Source: an uncultured bacterium
GTDB taxonomy: Bacteria; Desulfobacterota; Desulfobulbia; Desulfobulbales; Desulfobulbaceae
Length of the DNA stretch: 12,598 nucleotides
Assembly: GCA_903896915.1 (NCBI GenBank)
Contig: CAITZN010000449.1
Location: forward strand, 1-12,598
Direction of reading: 5' to 3'
Each line of letters starts with the position of its first letter. The stretch's first letter is position 1. The notes under the pieces are model-generated. The model was not told where the DNA came from. It ran no database searches and saw only the letters and a program-made list of their open reading frames with translations. Shown here piece after piece: positions 7,332 to 12,598 of this stretch. The position numbers were made by a program, and so were the translations under genes.

Positions 7332-8525
7332 ATGATCAAGACCTACGCAGAAATAAATAAAAAAATCGAGTCCGGCAAGGCCGTGGTACTTACGGCCGAA
7401 GAGGTCATCGACTATGTCGATAAACGGGGTTTAGAGGCCGCCGCCAAAGAGGTGGATGTGGTCACCACAGCCACCTTCGGCCCGATGTGCTCGTCAGGCT
7501 GCTTTCTCAACTTTGGTCACAGCACGCCGAAGATGCGGATCTCCGAGGCCTGGATCAACGATGTCTCGGCCTATTGCGGCGTGGCGGCGGTGGATGTCTA
7601 CATGGGCGCTACCCAGTTGCGTCACAACGACCCGGCCAACATGTACCACCCCGGCGAATTCCGCTACGGTGGCGGCCATGTGATCGAGGATCTGGTGGCC
7701 GGCAAAAAGCTCCAGTTGTTCGGCCTTTCGTACGGCACTGACGACTACCCGCGCCGCGAGATCCGGACCCTGTTTGATATCCACGATCTCAATCAGGCGA
7801 TCATGGTCAACCCGCGCAACTGCTACCAGAACTACAACGTTGCCATCAATGCCTCGGACAAGCGAATCTACACCTATCTCGGCATTCTCAAGGCCCGGAT
7901 GCGCAACATGACCTACTGCTCAGCCGGGCAGCTGTCGCCGCTGTTGAACGATCCCTTTTACGAGACCATCGGCGTCGGCACCAGTATCTGGCTGGCCGGG
8001 GCTCGCGGCATGGTCTACGCCCAGGGCACGCAGCACAGCTCGCTGGTGGAGCGCGGTGACAACGGCGTACCGGTGGAGGGATCAGGCACTCTCGCCCTGA
8101 CCGCCAACATGAAAGAGATGCTCCCGGAATTTGTCCGCGGCACCAGTTTCAAAGGCTATGGCGTCTCTCTGGCCTTAGGCGTCGGCATTCCCATTCCCAT
8201 CCTCAACCCGGAGATCCTGCGCCGGACCACAGTTCGAGACCGCGAAATCATCGCCTGCGTCATTGACTACAGCGTTGATTACCCGGAGAAAACCGGCAAG
8301 ATCCTGGCCCGCTACAACTACGAACAGCTGCGCTCCGGCGAGGTCGACTTGAATGGTAAAAAAGTGCCGGTCACCTCCCTCTCCTCCTATAACAAGGCCT
8401 TGAAGATCTGCGAACTGCTCAAGGCGGAGATCAAGGCCGGCAGTTTCCTGCTCTCCGAGCCCAGCCAGCGCCTGCCGCTGAACCAGGGAATGAAACCACT
8501 GAACATCACAGGACCGGTCCGATGA
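7332..8525 (+). CDS. Homocysteine biosynthesis protein, DUF39/COG1900
   Basis: This 397-residue cytoplasmic protein belongs to the DUF39 (HcyBio) family. The Methanosarcina acetivorans homologue MA1821, with its partner MA1822, is needed to make homocysteine from aspartate semialdehyde and sulfide without O-acylhomoserine; sulfate reducers are thought to use the same route. Visible family features are the N-terminal stretch MIKTYAEINKKIESGKAVVL (1-20), the cysteine-bearing FGPMCSSGCFLNFGH (49-63; C53 and C57), NPRNCYQNYN (160-169; C164) and TYCSAGQ (194-200; C196). Conserved cysteines are expected to carry the sulfur as a thiol or persulfide; which of these do so here is inference. The CBS domains at the C-terminus of the archaeal protein are absent. 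The start is the first ATG, with only a weak upstream GA-rich element, but the N-terminus matches the family. Its stop overlaps the next gene by 4 bases (ATGA), implying translational coupling. Confidence 0.92.
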   Translation: MIKTYAEINKKIESGKAVVLTAEEVIDYVDKRGLEAAAKEVDVVTTATFGPMCSSGCFLNFGHSTPKMRISEAWINDVSAYCGVAAVDVYMGATQLRHNDPANMYHPGEFRYGGGHVIEDLVAGKKLQLFGLSYGTDDYPRREIRTLFDIHDLNQAIMVNPRNCYQNYNVAINASDKRIYTYLGILKARMRNMTYCSAGQLSPLLNDPFYETIGVGTSIWLAGARGMVYAQGTQHSSLVERGDNGVPVEGSGTLALTANMKEMLPEFVRGTSFKGYGVSLALGVGIPIPILNPEILRRTTVRDREIIACVIDYSVDYPEKTGKILARYNYEQLRSGEVDLNGKKVPVTSLSSYNKALKICELLKAEIKAGSFLLSEPSQRLPLNQGMKPLNITGPVR

Positions 8526-8932
8526 TCACCAAAAAAATCTATCTCTACTTCCCCAAGAGCGAGACCGAGAAACCGATCGTCTACCGGCTGGTCAAGGAAT
8601 TCGATCTGATTGTCAATATCTTCCGCGCCAAGGTAACGCCGGAGGAAGAAGGCTACCTCAGCCTGGAGGTGACCGGCACCGAAGAAAACATCGACCGGGC
8701 CTTTGCCTTTCTCGGCGGGTTTGATGTGGTCATCCAGGCGGGCAACAAAAGCGTGCGCTGGGACGAGGGACGCTGCGCCCAATGCGGGGCCTGCGTAGTC
8801 CACTGTCCGACCGGGGCGCTTTCCATCGTTGACCGTGCCACCCGGACCATCGCCTTCTGCGAGGACAACTGCGTTGAATGTCTAGCCTGTGTCGCCGCCT
8901 GTCCTTTCGGGGCCTGCTCGTCAGCTTTTTAG
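8522..8932 (+). CDS. NIL-domain ferredoxin, homocysteine pathway partner
   Basis: This 136-residue protein joins an N-terminal NIL domain (about 1-75, an ACT-like fold also found at the C-terminus of MetN methionine transporters) to a ferredoxin module with two [4Fe-4S] motifs: C85-x2-C88-x2-C91-x3-C95-P and C117-x2-C120-x2-C123-x3-C127-P. Extra cysteines C113 and C132 flank the second motif. It is the bacterial counterpart of MA1822, which works with MA1821, presumably delivering electrons for reductive sulfur insertion into the aspartate semialdehyde-derived skeleton. The NIL domain could bind a sulfur amino acid and sense or position substrate; that is inference. The ATG overlaps the stop of the DUF39 gene (ATGA), so the two are probably made in fixed ratio and form a complex. 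The identification is firm from domain order and context. Confidence 0.93.
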   Translation: MITKKIYLYFPKSETEKPIVYRLVKEFDLIVNIFRAKVTPEEEGYLSLEVTGTEENIDRAFAFLGGFDVVIQAGNKSVRWDEGRCAQCGACVVHCPTGALSIVDRATRTIAFCEDNCVECLACVAACPFGACSSAF

Positions 8933-8973
8933 GCCAAAGCGGCTTTCCGGACAGGTTTCGATTAAGGTGATGC

Positions 8974-9714
8974 ATGCGGGTCTATCGCTCATTTTCATGG
9001 AAAGACACCAACTTGCGGGTCGCCTGCGAGGCCTTTGACCTGGTCACCCGGACCGTGGTTGCCGAGCGAAAACTGCTCGAGCGCTATATCGCCCTGCATC
9101 CCGAGTTCCAAACCGCACTCGTTCCGGTCGTCCTCCTGGAAGATGCTCCCGAGGTGGCACGCCGCATGGCTGCTGCCGCCGATCTTACCGGGCTTGGCCC
9201 CATGGCCTCGGTGGCCGGGACCCTGGCGCAACTGGGCGTGGAAGCCGCGATGGCTGAGGGCTGCCGGGAAGCCATCGTTGAAAACGGCGGCGATATCTTC
9301 ATCCACTCCGATACCGTTGTCACCATCGGCATTTATGCCGGCAATAATGCCATCGGCAACCGCCTGGCTTTTCGCATCGCCCCGGAAGACCTGCCCCTTT
9401 CCCTCTGCTCCTCGTCCAGCAAGATGGGCCATAGTTTAAGTTTTGGCCAATGCGATCTCGCCACCGTGGTTGCCAAGGACGGCGCCCTTGCCGATTCCGC
9501 CGTCACCCTGGTCTGCAATCTGATCAAAACAGAACACGATCTGACCCCTGTGCTCCATGATGTTGGCGCCATTGCCGGCATTAACGGTATTTTTGCGGTC
9601 AAAAACAGCAAAATCGGCATGTGGGGCAAGCTTCCCGAACTGGTCCGTAATCAGGACGCTGAAACTCTGGATAAAATCACCCGCGACCTGCGCTCCGACT
9701 TCCAGGGGCAATAA
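8974..9714 (+). CDS. UPF0280/COG2122 protein, ApbE-like, sulfide assimilation
   Basis: This 246-residue protein is of the UPF0280 family, which shares the ApbE (FMN transferase) fold. Visible signatures are GLGPMASVAGTLAQ (73-86), ENGGDIFIHS (103-112) and SSSKMGHSLSFGQCDLA (147-163), the last two being the elements shared with ApbE. The homologue MA1715 of Methanosarcina acetivorans is needed for efficient growth on sulfide, and such proteins have been proposed to form the persulfide used by the DUF39 enzyme. C145 and C160, next to the SSSKMGH loop, are candidates to carry sulfur here; that is inference. It starts 41 bases after the NIL ferredoxin, with AAGG 6 bases before the ATG. An overlapping ATG at 8970 is in another frame. 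It is probably the last gene of the operon. A plain flavin transferase is less likely, given the context. Confidence 0.9.
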   Translation: MRVYRSFSWKDTNLRVACEAFDLVTRTVVAERKLLERYIALHPEFQTALVPVVLLEDAPEVARRMAAAADLTGLGPMASVAGTLAQLGVEAAMAEGCREAIVENGGDIFIHSDTVVTIGIYAGNNAIGNRLAFRIAPEDLPLSLCSSSSKMGHSLSFGQCDLATVVAKDGALADSAVTLVCNLIKTEHDLTPVLHDVGAIAGINGIFAVKNSKIGMWGKLPELVRNQDAETLDKITRDLRSDFQGQ

Positions 9715-9829
9715 GTCCCTCTTTCCCCCTTTCCTCAGCCCTGTTGCCGTGATGGCGACCACAAAAAACTTTTCAAAAACAGGCTATTCTAAAGAGTCTC
9801 TGCTTTATTTGGCCTAACGTGTAAGCAGC

Positions 9830-9857
9830 TTGACATCAGACCTGCCCCTGCTATTCT
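9830..9857 (+). promoter_or_regulatory. Strong sigma70-type promoter of the sensor kinase
   Basis: A perfect TTGACA (9830-9835) is followed after 16 bases by TATTCT (9852-9857). The predicted start is near 9864, giving a leader of about 65 bases. This is the best promoter match in the window. The rest of the 215-base spacer (9715-9929) shows no gene and no convincing terminator for the operon before it. Confidence 0.6.
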
Positions 9858-9916
9858 GGAGATAGAGGATCTTGGCGACCAGACTTTGGAATAACCCCAT
9901 TCATTCAGACCGTTTT

Positions 9917-9932
9917 ACGGGAGATCGATGTG
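9917..9932 (+). promoter_or_regulatory. Ribosome binding site selecting the GTG start
   Basis: GGGAG (9919-9923) lies 6 bases before GTG at 9930. The ATG at 9928 meets TAG after six codons, and no ATG occurs upstream in the kinase frame. A second GTG follows directly at 9933 and could also be used. Confidence 0.6.
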
Positions 9933-12598
9933 GTGCACAATGAGATAGAAAAGAGCATCTCCCGCCGTCGCACTGTCTTTTCCGGGAGCATGGCCGGCCT
10001 GACCTTGCTGCTTGGCCTTGTGGTCAGTCTTCAATTCGGCATTCTGGACACGGAGCGACAACAGAGCATAGCCCGTAGCCAGGCCACCCAGGATCTCGCT
10101 GCCATTCGCGCCCGCTTGGAAGGGATCATCAACACAGTCTTCAGTGCGACCTTAGGCCTGTCAGAGGTTATCGCCCATCAGGGCGGGATAGCTCCGGACC
10201 TGTTCGAGGCCTTAGCGCGGCAGGCCATCAAAGGCCATCCCCAGATCCGTAATATTGTCGCCGCCCCCGACAACGTGGTCACCTTGCTCTATCCTCTGGA
10301 GGGTAACAGTCAGGTTCTCGGCCTTGATTACTCGACTGTCCCTGCACAATATGCAGGGATTCAAAAGGCGATGCAGACGGGGATCCCTGTGTTTGCAGGA
10401 CCACACAACCTGGTACAGGGGGGGCGGGGAATCATCGCCCGGGTACCGGTCTTTACCAGTGCCGGTGTGCCTAAGGGAACGGCGCCCCGCTATTGGGGGG
10501 TGGTGTCGGTGGTCACCGATATCGATGCCCTGTTGGATGCTGGGGGTATGCGATCCTCTGGAACTTTGACGATCGGGCTGCGTAAAAAAAATGAACAAGA
10601 CAATGCCGGTCCTCCCATATTGGGGACCGACGCTCTTTTTACCGGGCACCCGGTTCTGATGGAGGTTTCCATTCCCGGAGGGACCTGGCAAATTGCTGCT
10701 GTTCCCAAGGAAGGTTGGCCCCAGCTGACCGCAACCGCGTCGTCATTTTTTTATATCGGCCTGATCAACAGCCTCCTGGCCGCGGCCGTCATCTGGTGGC
10801 TGGTGGCCAAGCCCTATCAGGTGCGGTTACATAATCAAAAATTACGGAGGGAGATTACCGACCGGATTCAGGCGGAGGAGGAACTTCGTCTTTCCGAGCA
10901 GAAATATTCCGCTATCTTTCACCTGATGCCAGATATGGTCGGCATTACCCGGATTGCGGACGGCACCTTTCTGGAGGTGAACAACGGTTTCACCAAGATA
11001 ACCGGGTGGGAGGTGCGTGATCTTCTCGGTCGGACTTCGGTTGAAGTTGGGTTGTGGACTGCAGAGGCCAGGGCCGGTGCCGTGGCGATTTTCCAGGAGA
11101 TGGGCCGACTGGAAAATTATGAGTTTATTCTTAGTACCAAGTCGGGCGAAAAGCGGAGTGCCTTGATGTCCTTGGTGCCGATCAAGGCCAGGGGCGAGGA
11201 GGGTTTCTTTTTTATTGCCCGTGACGTCAACGAACTGAAACAGGCGCAACAGGTCCTTGAAAATGAACAAATCAGGCTCCGCAACTTGCTTCAAACCATC
11301 CCAGCCCTGATCTGGATGAAGGATCCCGAGGGGGTTTATCTCTTTTGCAATGCCCGATTCGAACGGTTTTTCGGGGCAAAGGAGTCTGTGGTCATTGGGA
11401 AAACCGATTATGATTTTGTTGATAAGGATTTGGCGGATTTCTTCCGTGAACATGACCGTAAGGCTATTACCGCTGGACAACCGAGTGTCAATGAAGAATG
11501 GGTAACCTATGCCGATGACGGCCACCGTGAGCTGCTAGAAACCATCAAGACCCCGGTGCATGATGGGGTCGGACAGCTTAAGGGTGTTTTAGGTGTGGCC
11601 TGGGATATTACCGAAAAGAAACAGATCGAAGAGGACCTGCGCAATGAGCGCACCCGCTTCATCAATCTGGTCGATTCCGTGGACGGGGTTGTCTGGGAAA
11701 CGGATACTGAAACTTTTACCTTCACCTATGTCAGCAAACAGGCCGAGCGTTTGCTGGGTTACCCGGTACAGGCTTGGTACGAAGCGGGATTTTGGCAGCA
11801 ACACCTGCACCCGGAGGACAGGGAGAAGGTACTGGCCTATTCCTCGGCCTGTACCGCCCAGGGGGAAGATCACAACCTTGAATACCGATTCTTTGCCAAG
11901 GATGGCAGAATCTTCTGGGTGCAGGATATAGTCACCGTGGTTGCCGAGAGCGGTCTGCCGCGCTGGCGGCGTGGGATCATGGTCGACACCACCAGAAGAA
12001 AAGAGGAAGAAAGGGAAAAACGCAACCTTGAAATTCAACTGCGTCAGGCACAGAAAATGGAGGCGGTCGGGCGCCTGGCCGGTGGCGTAGCGCACGATTT
12101 CAACAACAAGCTATCGGTCATTTTGGGGTACGCCGATCTAACCAAGGACGGCAACGCGACGCCGGACAAAATTCGCGGCTACCTGAACCAAATCATCAAG
12201 GCAGCGACCCAGTCGCGGGACATCACCCGACAGTTGCTCGCTTTTTCCCGGCAGGAGGTGATATCACCCCGCGTCCTCAACCTGAACACGCTGGTCAAAA
12301 GTGTGCAGAAAGGGTTGGGACGGTTTATCCGCGAGGATATCCGGTTTGAAGTCAGGCTTGCAGAAGGATTGTGGCCTATCAATATGGATCCCACCCAGGT
12401 CGATCAAGTTATCATGAATCTGATTGTCAATGCCCGTGATGCTATGGCGGATGGCGGACGGTTGGAGGTCGAAACCAATAATATCACCCTCGATGCAGGT
12501 TTTGCAGACGAACATCCCGAAATAATATGTGAGGGTGACTATGTGCAGCTGACGGTCAGCGACACTGGTTGCGGCATGAGCCCGGAAACGCTGCAGCA
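9930..12598 (+). CDS. CHASE-PAS-PAS-PAS sensor histidine kinase, 3' end missing
   Basis: The frame is open from GTG 9930 to the window edge (889 codons, incomplete). Order: positively charged N-terminus; membrane helix (about 16-39); a periplasmic CHASE-type sensor (about 70-250), with LYPLEGN and GLDY, an AGPHNLVQGGRG segment near 156-167 and ARVPVF; a second helix (about 273-294); PAS1 (about 325-435), PAS2 (about 452-565), PAS3 (about 574-693, with the C-terminal PAC-like DTTRRK); HisKA with the H box GGVAHDFNN, phosphoacceptor H722; and the start of the ATPase domain, with N box N834 in MNLIVNARDAM and D878 in SDTGCGM. This is a membrane receptor for a small extracellular ligand that autophosphorylates on histidine. 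The H-box style is common in hybrid kinases, so a receiver domain may follow beyond the edge. It has its own strong promoter and appears separate from the homocysteine operon. The ligand and output are unknown. Confidence 0.93.
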   Translation, partial: MVHNEIEKSISRRRTVFSGSMAGLTLLLGLVVSLQFGILDTERQQSIARSQATQDLAAIRARLEGIINTVFSATLGLSEVIAHQGGIAPDLFEALARQAIKGHPQIRNIVAAPDNVVTLLYPLEGNSQVLGLDYSTVPAQYAGIQKAMQTGIPVFAGPHNLVQGGRGIIARVPVFTSAGVPKGTAPRYWGVVSVVTDIDALLDAGGMRSSGTLTIGLRKKNEQDNAGPPILGTDALFTGHPVLMEVSIPGGTWQIAAVPKEGWPQLTATASSFFYIGLINSLLAAAVIWWLVAKPYQVRLHNQKLRREITDRIQAEEELRLSEQKYSAIFHLMPDMVGITRIADGTFLEVNNGFTKITGWEVRDLLGRTSVEVGLWTAEARAGAVAIFQEMGRLENYEFILSTKSGEKRSALMSLVPIKARGEEGFFFIARDVNELKQAQQVLENEQIRLRNLLQTIPALIWMKDPEGVYLFCNARFERFFGAKESVVIGKTDYDFVDKDLADFFREHDRKAITAGQPSVNEEWVTYADDGHRELLETIKTPVHDGVGQLKGVLGVAWDITEKKQIEEDLRNERTRFINLVDSVDGVVWETDTETFTFTYVSKQAERLLGYPVQAWYEAGFWQQHLHPEDREKVLAYSSACTAQGEDHNLEYRFFAKDGRIFWVQDIVTVVAESGLPRWRRGIMVDTTRRKEEEREKRNLEIQLRQAQKMEAVGRLAGGVAHDFNNKLSVILGYADLTKDGNATPDKIRGYLNQIIKAATQSRDITRQLLAFSRQEVISPRVLNLNTLVKSVQKGLGRFIREDIRFEVRLAEGLWPINMDPTQVDQVIMNLIVNARDAMADGGRLEVETNNITLDAGFADEHPEIICEGDYVQLTVSDTGCGMSPETLQ

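Noticed and set aside
7148..7360. 70-residue plus-strand open frame overlapping the start of the DUF39 gene
   Set aside because: It spans the predicted promoter of the homocysteine operon, has no convincing ribosome binding site and runs 29 bases into the well-supported DUF39 gene in another frame.
9715..9800. Intrinsic terminator after the homocysteine operon
   Set aside because: Only a 3-base GCC/GGC stem and a loose CCTGTT/AACAGG pair are present, without a following T run on the plus strand.
10842..11525. 227-residue minus-strand open frame
   Set aside because: It is antisense to the PAS region of the kinase, whose frame is unbroken and full of recognisable motifs; the translated product resembles no family.

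Overview
The window looks like a piece of chromosome from an anaerobic, moderately GC-rich bacterium, most likely a Desulfobacterota (sulfate- or sulfur-metabolising deltaproteobacterium, perhaps Desulfobulbales-like). The main evidence is the three-gene set at 7332-9714 (DUF39/COG1900 protein, NIL-domain ferredoxin, UPF0280/COG2122 protein), which is typical of methanogens and sulfate reducers that make homocysteine directly from aspartate semialdehyde and sulfide. A DUF4080 cobalamin-type radical SAM protein fits an anaerobe as well. The taxonomic call is inference; no rRNA or marker gene is present.

Layout. 1-490: a small 50-residue minus-strand gene with an excellent ribosome binding site, then a 243-base divergent spacer with degenerate TAGG repeats bracketing a candidate metF promoter. 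491-1363 (+): metF, 5,10-methylenetetrahydrofolate reductase. 7063 down to 1344 (-): a probable three-gene unit of acnA (aconitase), a DUF4080 radical SAM protein and a NorM-type MATE exporter, with gaps of 35 and 15 bases; the exporter gene ends inside the 3' end of metF. 7064-7331: a divergent spacer with a third TAGG-type repeat tract, a tentative acnA promoter and a good promoter for the homocysteine operon. 7332-9714 (+): the homocysteine operon. 9715-9929: a spacer with a strong sigma70-type promoter. 9930 to the end (+): a large membrane sensor histidine kinase (CHASE sensor, three PAS domains, HisKA, start of the ATPase domain), cut off by the window edge.

How it works together: the homocysteine operon would fix sulfide onto a four-carbon aspartate-derived skeleton, and MetF would supply the methyl group (methyl-THF) that turns homocysteine into methionine. 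Aconitase serves the citrate/isocitrate step of central carbon metabolism. The radical SAM protein has no known substrate. The most interesting points are the compact bacterial homocysteine operon, the TAGG repeat tracts sharing an 11-mer in the same orientation relative to metF and acnA, the small uncharacterised gene next to metF, and a cysteine-rich linker in the aconitase.
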